Assembly: GCA_039519185.1 (NCBI GenBank)
Contig: CM076854.1
Span: forward strand, 174,065,144-174,129,143
Direction: 5' to 3'
Source: Astragalus membranaceus
Taxonomy: Eukaryota; Streptophyta; Magnoliopsida; Fabales; Fabaceae
DNA: 64,000 nt
Positions 34,501 to 48,267 of the stretch are shown here, one piece after another. The first letter of the stretch is position 1. Each line of letters begins with the position of its first letter. The notes under the pieces were generated by a model that saw only the letters and a list, made by a program, of their open reading frames with translations, did not search any database and had not been told where the DNA came from. The translations under genes were made by a program, and so were the position numbers.

Positions 34501-37500
34501 GCAGCTCGTTCACAAATTTTTACCAGCAAAACGATGCATCTCATCAGTCCCATGATAAACGATCAAAATGGTCCATTTTGTTAACCAATGTGTTATCAAA
34601 AATTTCTTCTATCATGTTGCTAACTATGTTAACTCTCTGTGAAGCATTCGTATAGTGAACTTGTATGCAACACACATTTACTCTTGTTTGAGTCAGTTAG
34701 TGTCCATATCTTTCCCATCATCATTCCTTGTTCATGTCCAGTCCCACCCCGACCATCCCATAAGGTGCATATTCTCCACACAAGTACCTAGTTAACCATT
34801 TGGTTTGTTCCCACTTCCCAATGATGAAATTTCATGAGCTAACACTTTAGGCCCCAAGCTGGGGCCAATTTATGATCACTAGATATCTTGTCAACATTGT
34901 ATTCCCTTGATGTAAGTCCTTTGCAAAAAAAAAAATCAAATAAGCCTGTTAGGTTGAAAACTCGCAAGAGCAGCCTAAGCAAAAATTAGGGCCAATAAAA
35001 GAAATAAAGAGAAAAAGAGCGGATATATAAAAATAAATAATTTTTGTCCTTGAATTAATTTTTGAGAAAAACAAGCAATCATGATTTGAAATAAAGTTTG
35101 GTCGTCTTCCCGTATCCTCAAAAAAAATTCTTTACTACCAGTTTGAGCCAACAAAAAAAAAATCAAAAAATCTTTCAGTCACCCTAGACAATGATCAATT
35201 CCACATCAAAAATGGTGTGTCACTTTTATCAGCTCACTCTACTCAAAAGAAAAAGAAAAAAGATCACAAAAGTGCGAAATTCAAAAAAGAGGATTGAAAA
35301 AGAAATCCTCAAAAAGAAAAAGGCAAAAGCAGTAGAAATTGTGAGCTGATACATATTATCACCAAACGCAGAAGATATCCTTGTCCGAATAAACTCTCAA
35401 ACACTTCTTGGGCCTAATTATCCTTTCTTTAATAAAACCCAAACTATTGACCCCAAACACTTCTTTGGACCTACTCATCCTTTCTTTCATAAGAGGTCAT
35501 TGTCTCATTAAGCCCTCAAACACTTCTTTGGGCCCAATTGCCATTTCTTTCATAAACCCTAACCATTGGCCATGTTACAACCCTAAAAAAGGTCCATTCA
35601 GATCGATGATTGATTGCTTTCATTTTCTCAAAGTTTTAATTTTAGGACAAATAAGTTTATTTATTTACAATATATTTGCAAAAAAAATTCTCAAAAAAAG
35701 AAAGCTGAAAAAAATTCAAAAAAAAAAAGAAAAAAAAACTCAAAAGGCTTGCACTCCAAGATTCATTCAAGTTGCATTGATATCAAGACAAGGTTTAGTG
35801 ATCACCAAGTGAAATTTCCATCATATCAAAAACTCAGGATTATCATAGTCTGTGGGAGCCACCTTCAAAGGGCCAAAAGTTTAGACTAGGACCATCACCT
35901 AGATCACAAAGTGGGGCATACCTTTCACCTTTCATGCTTCTTGAACTTGGAAAATGTCCTGCATCCATCCCATCCATATACCACATTCAATCCATACCAC
36001 CAATTCCAAAAAACCATGACCCAAACCCAGTCACCTTTCATAACCCCACTACAAGCAATCATTTGAAATACTATTTCAAAGTGGGGAAATCCTGTTACCA
36101 TTCACTCCACCTAAAGTCGGGGAATTTGCCATACACCCATCTCATCCCCTTGTCATATCCCCATCCACAAAACCATGCCGAGGCATCTTCTCAACCCATT
36201 ATCCTAAATACAGCCTTCCGCAATGTTACTCCAGTCGGGGCAACCTTACTCTCGTCAAGATTGGGGTAGCACTAAACGTCATGGGTTGAGACAGAATCTC
36301 TTGCTTGCCACCCTTCATTCCAAAGTCATGGCATTCCCAATTCATTATTTCCCCTACGCCCCATGTTGTTGTCACCACTAGACAGGGGCAAGTTGTGCAT
36401 TCACCGCCATCGATTATGATAGGGCAGTCCCACATTTCTTGAGTTGGGGAGAACCTACCTTTCATGACTTTGGGGAAAACCTACCATTCATCCCATCACA
36501 TGTCTTACCAAGTCAACTGATTCAGTCATCCGTATTTGTACTGCTCTACATGTCTACTAAACAATGCTTCAAAGAGAGAGAACACAAGTTAATAATGTGA
36601 CGCTGAACACTCACTCTGTTAACTTTGTGGACCTAAAATTCAATCAATCATGGGACACCCGAACGAAAGAACAATGTGAAGGAGCTGGCAAATGCGATCA
36701 AATACTTTCGCACATCAGTGTCTGGGAATAACAACCTTGAGTTTACCAAAGTTTGAATTCAAATCAAACCCAATTTTTCCAATAAATGATGATTCCAGAA
36801 TTTTCACCTCTCTGCTTCTCGCATCCAAAGTCTCATTTCTCATCATTGCAAAAAAAAACTTTCTGCATCACCAATAAACCATATCATAAATCACTGCACC
36901 ATACATTTTATTCCAACATCAAGCCATGCATCTACCACAACTTTTGCATCTAAGCATTACATTTGCACATTCATTCATTCATATACATACATCATATATT
37001 AAAAAAAAGTAAAAGAAAAAAAGAAAGCAAACAGAGGCAAAAATCATCCACATTGCATGCATTACCCCCACCAAGGCGTAAATCACGCAACCATGCATTT
37101 CATCGTAGCACCTGCATTTAAGCAGTACAATTGCATTCATATCTTATCTACATCCGCATGCAACCGTTTGTCAACTTTCTCATCCCATCAGGTTCAACAC
37201 CCATGGTATACCCATTTCATTCATCATCTCACCAGATACCAATCATTGCACGTTCGTCACATGTATAACATTGTTTGCTTCGATAGGTGTGGCAAGTGCC
37301 GGTCTCATCGCTTGCCAAAAGTTTTTTACATCACTAATCATATCATTGTACCATGCATTCACGTGTCTTCCTTTATCCACCATAGCAGTTGCATCAAAGC
37401 ATTACATTTGCATCATTCGCATTTCATACATTTATCATGTACCAAGAAAAGAAGCAAAAAAAGGAAAAGAAGAAAAAAGCAAAAAGGCAAATAAGAAAAA

Positions 37501-38557
37501 AATCTCATTACATTCATTCATTCCACTTAAAATCAATCATTACAGATGCATACATTACAGGCATATGACCCGTTGCTCTCTAATCGACTTCAAGTGTTGA
37601 TCCTAATTACTTCCACTTCTTAAGTCAATGCGACAAGCGTTGAATCTTATATCAAACACCAGATCGCAGTGTTAGCACAGAGTCTAGCATAGATCCTTCA
37701 GACCTGTTTGGTCTTTCAGTTCAGTTCGAATTAACACGTCAAACGACGGCTTCGAACTCTACCATCAGATCTTAACGTCGCCACTGAGCGCAGCGGATCC
37801 TTCAGACCCCCAGAGGTCCTTCAGATTAGCTGTGTCTGCCTAAGACATAGTGGACATCCTTCGTGGTCAACATATTAGTTCTAGATCTGATCTTGACCCT
37901 CACGGCCGCATTGACGTAGGTCACCCTCAGACTGTTTTATTAGTACCATAGCTAGTTGCAGTTCCATCAGACCATTTTGGTCCATCAGGCCCAGGCAGCC
38001 CTTCAGACCCACCGGTCCTTCAGTTTAATTCAAATCAACGCGCCAAGCATCGACTGCGAATTAGACCCTCAGATCATTATGCCGACACTTCAGGGCATCG
38101 ATCCTTCAGACTCCCAGTAGTCCTTCAGAGCCCTAGTGCTCCTTCAAACCCGCAGTGGTCCTTCAGAGCCCCAGTGCTCCTTCTTTATTCCTTTCTCGTC
38201 GATGCGCCAAGTGTTAACCGTTCTCTGTTAATTCTCAAACTCTACACTTTTCTACTAAAAGGACAAAATTAACATTTGTCTTATCTTTATTTTTATTCCT
38301 ACTATGAAAACCCTTCAGTTTATCTACGGAATATAAATAAAGAGGGGCAGCACGTCAGACTATCATTGGTCCTTCAGAGCCCATGGCTCCTTCAGATCCC
38401 CAGTAATCCTTATTTACTGTGTTTTAAGTCAACCCAGTTTTTATGAATTTCTCAAAAAAATAAAATAGTTTTGACAAAATTAGCGATCTTTTATCTTTAT
38501 TTCTATTTTACTTTGAAAATTTTGGAAACCATTCAAATTTTCGAGCAAAATATAAAT
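31576..38557 (+). other. LARD-2 internal region A (non-coding)
   Basis: About 7 kb without any frame resembling retroviral proteins. The first part (31620-32200) is mixed sequence. 32250-34350 is dominated by CATGCAT, TTCATTCAT and TTGCATTTTCAT words and A-runs. The last part (37650-38410) carries the CTTCAG-type minisatellite. ORFs such as 33987-34394, 35408-35812 and 37057-37494 are low in complexity and His/Ser/Lys-rich. They recur unchanged in region B only because the DNA does. Confidence 0.85.
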
Positions 38558-38570
38558 AAAGAGGGGCAGC
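38558..38570 (+). other. LARD-2 polypurine tract, first unit
   Basis: AAAGAGGGGCAGC immediately before LTR2; the same at 48255-48267 before LTR3. Confidence 0.7.
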
Positions 38571-41250
38571 TGTTATACCCTAATTTTGTCCGGCTAATTC
38601 AAAATTTATTAGAAAAAAAAATCAAAAAATATTGTTTATTGTATTTTTGAGATTTTTATCGTTTACGCGTGTCATCGACGGTTTTGCAATACTTTTACTA
38701 TTAGTAGATTTTATAGATTTTATTTTTTTATTACAAGTAAAATATCATATAACAAAAATATTGTTATTAAATACAAACTTCTATATTATTGTTACAGAAT
38801 TTAAAAAATAATAAAAACGAAAATTAAATAAAAATGCAAATATTACAAAATAAATAAATAAAAACTAATGTTTTGCTGTGTATGTATTTCCAGCATTAGA
38901 GCCATCTCCTTTTTTTGTTGTTCTTTACTTTTTCCCATTTTTGGCTAAAGTTAGCACCAATTTTACAAGCAAGCAGCACCACAAAGCCACTGTTTCACGC
39001 CACTATCTCTGCACACAGCAACCCTCACACTCCACGCCATCTCTCACTGCAAACAGGAACACTCAATACACATTGGTTTTTCTGCTTCCTTAGTTTCTTT
39101 GCTTCCCTCACACATCCTTACACAACAACATATCATAAGCAACAATTCTCCCTCTATAAAGGAGGCGAGATCAACACTGAAAGGGGGGAGGAGACAAATT
39201 AGAAGAAAAATTAGGAAAAAGAGAAAAGAGTACAATGTAGAAAATAAAAAGACCAAAGTAGAGTTGAGAAATGAGAGGAACCAGTAAAAAGGAGAGAAAG
39301 AAATATGAAAAATGGGAGAGAGAGAGGACCGCCACTGTCTCCGGCCACCACCGCCGCCGTGAGCTCCGGCCACCACCAAACACCACCGCACCTCTGTCAT
39401 CGTTGGCCACCATCACCCCTCACGACCATCCACCCCAAAACGGCTACCATCCACGGCCAACCACCCAGCAACCACCCAAAACCGTCACTGTCTCACCACC
39501 CTCCACAACCACCAAACTCCCCTTCTCACGCACCCTCACCACCAAAAACGGCCCACCACTGCCGTCCACCATACACCACCGCCGGCGCCTTACCCTTTCC
39601 TCCATTTTTGATCTCACCCTCCCTCTCCCTAGACCTGCGCTTTCCTTTCTCTCTTCACCTCTCTTTACGTTTTCCACATCCTTCTCTCTTTCTCTCTCCA
39701 AAATGTTTTTCTTCCCTTCTGAAACTTTGTTGCGGCTGAGAGAGTTTTTAGGGTTTCCAATCCCTCATTTAAAGCTTAACCTTTTATAGTTAGTTTCTTC
39801 TTTTTTTTTATAAAATAAAATAGTGAAATACTAAAAATAAATCTTTTCAACTTCCCTTGTTCCATCGTGAAACCTCCTGATGTTCCCTTTTATTTATTTA
39901 TTTATTTTTATTTAATTGTTTATTTTGCTTAAAGTGAAAATCCGATGTTATGATTCTGCACCCCTCTCTTTAGAGTTTTGGGTCTATTTTAAAATATTTT
40001 GGGCTGAGCTGATTGTAAGTATATTCTCGTCTTTGGTTATTAGAATTAGTTGGAAGCTACTTACACCCCCATTTTCGTATTCTCGTGACCCCGTTTGTTT
40101 ACACCATGATTATGGGCTTTTGGGTTTTTGGCTGTGTCTACTTTAGGCTTTTCTATATGCACTTTTGTTACTTCTTCGAAGCAACCTCCTTTTTTTTCAA
40201 CAAAAAAAATAGTTTCTCATTAAAAATACAAAAATATGGGATCGGCTGAGATGTGACATCTTGTCGGTCCCGGTTTAAGACGCTTAAGTTGTACAACTTG
40301 GTGATCTCAAACCCCTGTCAAAAAAATAATAAAATTAATTAAACCAACAAACATTTTCTATCCCAGAACTACGTAGCCTTTGATTCTCTACCAAGAGATA
40401 CGTAGGAGCACGCCCCTGTCAAGCGCAAAAAAAATAAAATAAACAATTTCCATTACCTTTCTTTCTTAATTCTTTTTTTTTACAAAAAACCACAAAATAT
40501 AAATAGGGGACTAAGTCGACTGTACAGTCGGGTTAGCCTGCTTTTTAGGTCACTAATGAACCGTTACGGATCATGTCCTAAAATCCCTATTTAAAATAAA
40601 CAATTTCTAAAAATTAAAAAATATACAAACACTTCTCTTTCATTTCAAAAATCAAAAATCTTATTTTCAAAGTAGGGGATTAAGTCGATCGTACGACCGG
40701 GTTAGTCATCGTTTTAGGATAAGTGAACTGTGGTCCTTCAGAGCCCCAGCGCTCCTTCAGCCCTCAGCGGCCCTTCAGAGCCCCAGCGCTCCTTCAGACC
40801 CCCAGTGCTCCTTCATCACAGATCACACAGTCCTAAAACCCCTATATTAAAAAACACCAACCAACAAACATTTTCTATCCAAGAACTACGTAGCTTTGAT
40901 TTCTCCATCGCACCTGGAGATACGTAGGAGCAGGGGCCCACTTCTGTCAAGCACAAAAAACTAAAATTTTTATTAAGTCTTTTTCTTTCAATAAAAGGGT
41001 AAAAATTAACATTTTCAAAATTAACATTTTTTTCCTACAACTAATTAGCAGGTAACCTTGCTTAGGAAGGATGTCGTGGGGTGCTAACACCTTCCCCACG
41101 CATAACCGACTCCCGAACCCTTATCTGGTCTCAAGGACCCTTATCCATTCCAAAAGGGATTTTCCAATGTTCGCCCTTAAAGTAAACTTTGGTGGCGGTT
41201 TCATTTTTGAACCTTCGAGGAATCCTCACCCGGATTTTTCGGTCGCTACA
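38571..41250 (+). repeat. LARD-2 LTR2, a recombinant of LTR3 and LTR1
   Basis: At about 12 variant positions from the start to the (GA)n run near 39320, LTR2 equals LTR3 and differs from LTR1. From 39458 to the end, at about 9 variant positions, it equals LTR1 and differs from LTR3. I saw no exception. The switch lies between about 39292 and 39458. Confidence 0.9.
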
Positions 41251-44200
41251 GCTGGCGACTTCACTGGGGACATTTTTTTTAGAGAGTCAAACCTAGTTTA
41301 GTTAGTTGTAAGAGTAGTTATTAATTTAATGTTTATTTTTACCCTATCCTTTTGTCTTTTATTCTTGCATATTATATTATTTTCATATGATATGAAAACC
41401 TTAGGATAGAAGACCATTATGTTTGTATATGTGATTATTCTTTTATTTTATTGCCAATTATATTCTTTTATGTATATAAACCCTAGGGTAGAAGACTATT
41501 ATTGTTGTATGTGTGTTTGTTTGTTTTGCAGCTTGGGGGGTATTCCTGATATTTTGCTCCTTCACACACTCCACTTTTGCACACACGTGAGAATAGTCCT
41601 ATACCCGGACTGGAGCATAAACTAAGTTAGAACGAGACTGCGTAGTAATGGCCCTCTGGATGTACGTCCAGCTCGGTGGTTACGAAAGTCTCACCTAGAG
41701 TTTGGTCCCTTCGAGGGTGTTATCACTTCTAATAGCTTGCCTATTGTTGTGGTAGCATTCTCGAACGGGGTCGTTGGCTCTAGGAACCTTATTAGGACCT
41801 TGTAGAGCTACCCTTTGAAAGGTTCACTCAGTAGAAAGAATCTTAGATCTATTCTCAAAGGAACCCTTTTTAGGACACAAATGAGCTTCATCCCGTCGCA
41901 TTCAAATAAGCATAGATACATTTCCTTCCCATTTTTTTGAAAAAAAAAACCAAAAATCATATTTCATTTGTTCTATCTATTTTCTTTTTTTGAAACTTGT
42001 CTCATGCATTCTTATTTTATTTTGCATATAATAAAAACAAGTCTCTAAATATATCATTTTCCATGCATTTCAATGACCGCTGGGGAATTACAAGACTTTT
42101 TTTTAAAAATGGTGGATGAAAGTAAAAAAAAATCAATAATTTGAAAGTCAGACCACCAGAATCATACTTTAATAAAATGTTTTGGATTCTCCGACGAGAT
42201 GAATAAAACCATACATTCACATCTCACGCACATTCATTCATTCAATCAAAGGCAAGCTGGTTCACCAATACTCATGCATCTGTCTTCCCGTTCCGAAAAC
42301 AACAAAAATATTCAAAAATCATGTCAAGCATCATAAAAAAAAATCACTGCGAGTGTCATGCATTTTATTTCCTCGCACGAAAAGAGTAATTTTTAGTCAT
42401 ATAACATGAGCATCTCAATATGCACTGACATTCATACATAATCATTCAAAATCATTATCACATAGCGTAGGAATCACATCATTTGTAAAGTCATAAATTA
42501 CATTTCAAAAAATATAACATTCATGCATCATTTTCCCTCATGTTGCCATCCTAGTTTAAATACATCCACTCCATGTTCGTGTATCATTTTCCCAAATAAA
42601 ATAAAAAACCACTTCATTATAATTGTATAATTCGTTGGAAAATAAAAATAATTGCATACATGTTACACTACCTCTTGGAAAATAAAAATAATTGCATTAG
42701 GATCAAACATTTATTTCTTCATGCATACATGAATTGGAATTTTCCATACATATCCGTTATCATGGGCATTATATTTTGCTAGAAAATAAAAAAAATCACC
42801 ATAGAACGAATCATTTGTTTTCGTATACATCTCGTTCTCACGGTACTAACATGCATATCATCATCAACCCAAAAAACAAAGACACTACATATTTGCCCAA
42901 CCTGCATCATCTTGCATACTCATATAGAAAAAATATACTATATTCATCACTCCCCTTCGTGCAAAAAAATATAAAAATAAAAACAAAAGTTCTTCATTCT
43001 TAACCACCTCGAATGCATTAGTCATCTTGCATGCATCATTTCCAAATAAAAGAAAATAAAAAAATAATGCCACTTTCTTGCATTATTCATCATCATATTG
43101 CAATGCCTCTGAAAAATCATTTCTGGGGTAGTCAATATGTTCAAGTGATCGTTCACATTCCATGCATCTGCATCATGCAACATCATTTGTTCATTCTTGC
43201 ATTACATTTTTTTTCTAAAAAAAAAAGAATAGAAAAAAACCCCGAGCACAATTAAAAAATTGTGATAAACATTGGAATATCTCATTTAGCATGCACTTCC
43301 ATTCACAAAAAACCATCATCAAATAATGTAGACATTTCATCATTTGCAACATCATGAGATGCATGTAAAAACATAGCATTCATACATCATCTCACTCATC
43401 CTAATAAATAAATAAATAAAAACCGCTGTTTCATCGATCATTCATGCGTCATTTCATTCCTTATTTCAGCATGCATCATATCACAAAAATTATGAGGCCC
43501 TGCATCAGCCACATGCTGTATTGCCCCAAAAAAAAATCATTTAGAATAATTGGTCTTTCCAAGTGATCATTCATGCGCGCATTTTATGCATTTGCATCTG
43601 CATTTTCATCATGCATATCTATCACCATGTGTTTATTCATGCATTAGGACACAAGGGGCATGTAATTTATTTATCCTCGTTGCATGAGTATAGTTAATCT
43701 TTTAACTAGAAAAAATCATCATCCATTCATAATAGGAGTAAAATCGTTGGTCTTTTCAAGTGATCAGTTCCTCCATGCACTTCATACATTTGCATTTTCA
43801 TCGTACATATTCATCATCGTGTTCCAAAACAAAACAAAAAACAAAATATATCATCACTCTTTTTCATGCATCATTGAGCATCCAATAAAAATGAGAATTT
43901 GTGACTTTGCATCCTTCACAGGTTGCATTGCCTTCAAAGATCGTTTAGAATCATTGGTTTATTTCCAAATGATCGTGCATTCACGTGTTTCATGCATTTG
44001 CATTTTCATCACGCATATACATGATCATGTGTTCATCCATACAAAAAAAAAAACATGAGCATTGCTGCTTCAAAAAAATGGATGAGAGATGAGACGAATT
44101 GATTATTTTTCTTTGGAAAAGTTTTAGCTGTACAAAACACGGTCAAACTCAGTTGCAAACTCAAGGTGTTTTCGAGACACTCAATTTTCAAAGATTTTGC

Positions 44201-47200
44201 AGCTCGTTCACAAATTTTTACCAGCAAAACGATGCATCTCATCAGTCCCATGATAAACGATCAAAATGGTCCATTTTGTTAACCAATGTGTTATCAAAAA
44301 TTTCTTCTATCATGTTGCTAACTATGTTAACTCTCTGTGAAGCATTCGTATAGTGAACTTGTATGCAACACACATTTACTCTTGTTTGAGTCAGTTAGTG
44401 TCCATATCTTTCCCATCATCATTCCTTGTTCATGTCCAGTCCCACCCCGACCATCCCATAAGGTGCATATTCTCCACACAAGTACCTAGTTAACCATTTG
44501 GTTTGTTCCCACTTCCCAATGATGAAATTTCATGAGCTAACACTTTAGGCCCCAAGCTGGGGCCAATTTATGATCACTAGATATCTTGTCAACATTGTAT
44601 TCCCTTGATGTAAGTCCTTTGCAAAAAAAAAATCAAATAAGCCTGTTAGGTTGAAAACTCGCAAGAGCAGCCTAAGCAAAAATTAGGGCCAATAAAAGAA
44701 ATAAAGAGAAAAAGAGCGGATATATAAAAATAAATAATTTTTGTCCTTGAATTAATTTTTGAGAAAAACAAGCAATCATGATTTGAAATAAAGTTTGGTC
44801 GTCTTCCCGTATCCTCAAAAAAAATTCTTTACTACCAGTTTGAGCCAACAAAAAAAAAATCAAAAAATCTTTCAGTCACCCTAGACAATGATCAATTCCA
44901 CATCAAAAATGGTGTGTCACTTTTATCAGCTCACTCTACTCAAAAGAAAAAGAAAAAAGATCACAAAAGTGCGAAATTCAAAAAAGAGGATTGAAAAAGA
45001 AATCCTCAAAAAGAAAAAGGCAAAAGCAGTAGAAATTGTGAGCTGATACATATTATCACCAAACGCAGAAGATATCCTTGTCCGAATAAACTCTCAAACA
45101 CTTCTTGGGCCTAATTATCCTTTCTTTAATAAAACCCAAACTATTGACCCCAAACACTTCTTTGGACCTACTCATCCTTTCTTTCATAAGAGGTCATTGT
45201 CTCATTAAGCCCTCAAACACTTCTTTGGGCCCAATTGCCATTTCTTTCATAAACCCTAACCATTGGCCATGTTACGACCCTAAAAAGGGTCCATTCAGAT
45301 CGATGATTGATTGCTTTCATTTTCTCAAAGTTTTAATTTTAGGACAAATAAGTTTATTTATTTACAATATATTTGCAAAAAAAATTCTCAAAAAAAGAAA
45401 GCTGAAAAAAATTCAAAAAAAAAAAGAAAAAAAAACTCAAAAGGCTTGCACTCCAAGATTCATTCAAGTTGCATTGATATCAAGACAAGGTTTAGTGATC
45501 ACCAAGTGAAATTTCCATCATATCAAAAACTCAGGATTATCATAGTCTGTGGGAGCCACCTTCAAAGGGCCAAAAGTTTAGACTAGGACCATCACCTAGA
45601 TCACAAAGTGGGGCATACCTTTCACCTTTCATGCTTCTTGAACTTGGAAAATGTCCTGCATCCATCCCATCCATATACCACATTCAATCCATACCACCAA
45701 TTCCAAAAAACCATGACCCAAACCCAGTCACCTTTCATAACCCCACTACAAGCAATCATTTGAAATACTATTTCAAAGTGGGGAAATCCTGTTACCATTC
45801 ACTCCACCTAAAGTCGGGGAATTTGCCATACACCCATCTCATCCCCTTGTCATATCCCCATCCACAAAACCATGCCGAGGCATCTTCTCAACCCATTATC
45901 CTAAATACAGCCTTCCGCAATGTTACTCCAGTCGGGGCAACCTTACTCTCGTCAAGATTGGGGTAGCACTAAACGTCATGGGTTGAGACAGAATCTCTTG
46001 CTTGCCACCCTTCATTCCAAAGTCATGGCATTCCCAATTCATTATTTCCCCTACGCCCCATGTTGTTGTCACCACTAGACAGGGGCAAGTTGTGCATTCA
46101 CCGCCATCGATTATGATAGGGCAGTCCCACATTTCTTGAGTTGGGGAGAACCTACCTTTCATGACTTTGGGGAAAACCTACCATTCATCCCATCACATGT
46201 CTTACCAAGTCAACTGATTCAGTCATCCGTATTTGTACTGCTCTACATGTCTACTAAACAATGCTTCAAAGAGAGAGAACACAAGTTAATAATGTGACGC
46301 TGAACACTCACTCTGTTAACTTTGTGGACCTAAAATTCAATCAATCATGGGACACCCGAACGAAAGAACAATGTGAAGGAGCTGGCAAATGCGATCAAAT
46401 ACTTTCGCACATCAGTGTCTGGGAATAACAACCTTGAGTTTACCAAAGTTTGAATTCAAATCAAACCCAATTTTTCCAATAAATGATGATTCCAGAATTT
46501 TCACCTCTCTGCTTCTCGCATCCAAAGTCTCATTTCTCATCATTGCAAAAAAAAACTTTCTGCATCACCAATAAACCATATCATAAATCACTGCACCATA
46601 CATTTTATTCCAACATCAAGCCATGCATCTACCACAACTTTTGCATCTAAGCATTACATTTGCACATTCATTCATTCATATACATACATCATATATTAAA
46701 AAAAAGTAAAAGAAAAAAAGAAAGCAAACAGAGGCAAAAATCATCCACATTGCATGCATTACCCCCACCAAGGCGTAAATCACGCAACCATGCATTTCAT
46801 CGTAGCACCTGCATTTAAGCAGTACAATTGCATTCATATCTTATCTACATCCGCATGCAACCGTTTGTCAACTTTCTCATCCCATCAGGTTCAACACCCA
46901 TGGTATACCCATTTCATTCATCATCTCACCAGATACCAATCATTGCACGTTCGTCACATGTATAACATTGTTTGCTTCGATAGGTGTGGCAAGTGCCGGT
47001 CTCATCGCTTGCCAAAAGTTTTTTACATCACTAATCATATCATTGTACCATGCATTCACGTGTCTTCCTTTATCCACCATAGCAGTTGCATCAAAGCATT
47101 ACATTTGCATCATTCGCATTTCATACATTTATCATGTACCAAGAAAAGAAGCAAAAAAAGGAAAAGAAGAAAAAAGCAAAAAGGCAAATAAGAAAAAAAT

Positions 47201-48267
47201 CTCATTACATTCATTCATTCCACTTAAAATCAATCATTACAGATGCATACATTACAGGCATATGACCCGTTGCTCTCTAATCGACTTCAAGTGTTGATCC
47301 TAATTACTTCCACTTCTTAAGTCAATGCGACAAGCGTTGAATCTTATATCAAACACCAGATCGCAGTGTTAGCACAGAGTCTAGCATAGATCCTTCAGAC
47401 CTGTTTGGTCTTTCAGTTCAGTTCGAATTAACACGTCAAACGACGGCTTCGAACTCTACCATCAGATCTTAACGTCGCCACTGAGCGCAGCGGATCCTTC
47501 AGACCCCCAGAGGTCCTTCAGATTAGCTGTGTCTGCCTAAGACATAGTGGACATCCTTCGTGGTCAACATATTAGTTCTAGATCTGATCTTGACCCTCAC
47601 GGCCGCATTGACGTAGGTCACCCTCAGACTGTTTTATTAGTACCATAGCTAGTTGCAGTTCCATCAGACCATTTTGGTCCATCAGGCCCAGGCAGCCCTT
47701 CAGACCCACCGGTCCTTCAGTTTAATTCAAATCAACGCGCCAAGCATCGACTGCGAATTAAACCCTCAGATCATTATGCCGACACTTCAGGGCATCGATC
47801 CTTCAGACTCCCAGTAGTCCTTCAGAGCCCTAGTGCTCCTTCAAACCCGCAGTGGTCCTTCAGAGCCCCAGTGCTCCTTCTTTATTCCTTTCTCGTCGAT
47901 GCGCCAAGTGTTAACCGTTCTCTGTTAATTCTCAAACTCTACACTTTTCTACTAAAAGGACAAAATTAACATTTGTCTTATCTTTATTTTTATTCCTACT
48001 ATGAAAACCCTTCAGTTTATCTACGGAATATAAATAAAGAGGGGCAGCACGTCAGACTATCATTGGTCCTTCAGAGCCCATGGCTCCTTCAGATCCCCAG
48101 TAATCCTTATTTACTGTGTTTTAAGTCAACCCAGTTTTTATGAATTTCTCAAAAAAATAAAATAGTTTTGACAAAATTAGCGATCTTTTATCTTTATTTC
48201 TATTTTACTTTGAAAATTTTGGAAACCATTCAAATTTTCGAGCAAAATATAAATAAAGAGGGGCAGC
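41251..48267 (+). other. LARD-2 internal region B with PBS and PPT
   Basis: Near-identical to region A. The few differences seen are two substitutions near 45276-45290 (versus 35583-35597), one near 47761 (versus 38065), and homopolymer length changes. PBS at 41253-41271 and PPT at 48255-48267. No coding potential beyond that of region A. Confidence 0.9.

Noticed and set aside
36226..37600. ORFs of 79-145 residues in the LARD interior
   Set aside because: Low complexity (His, Ser, Lys), no family resemblance, and not kept open in the diverged LARD-1 copy in any consistent way.
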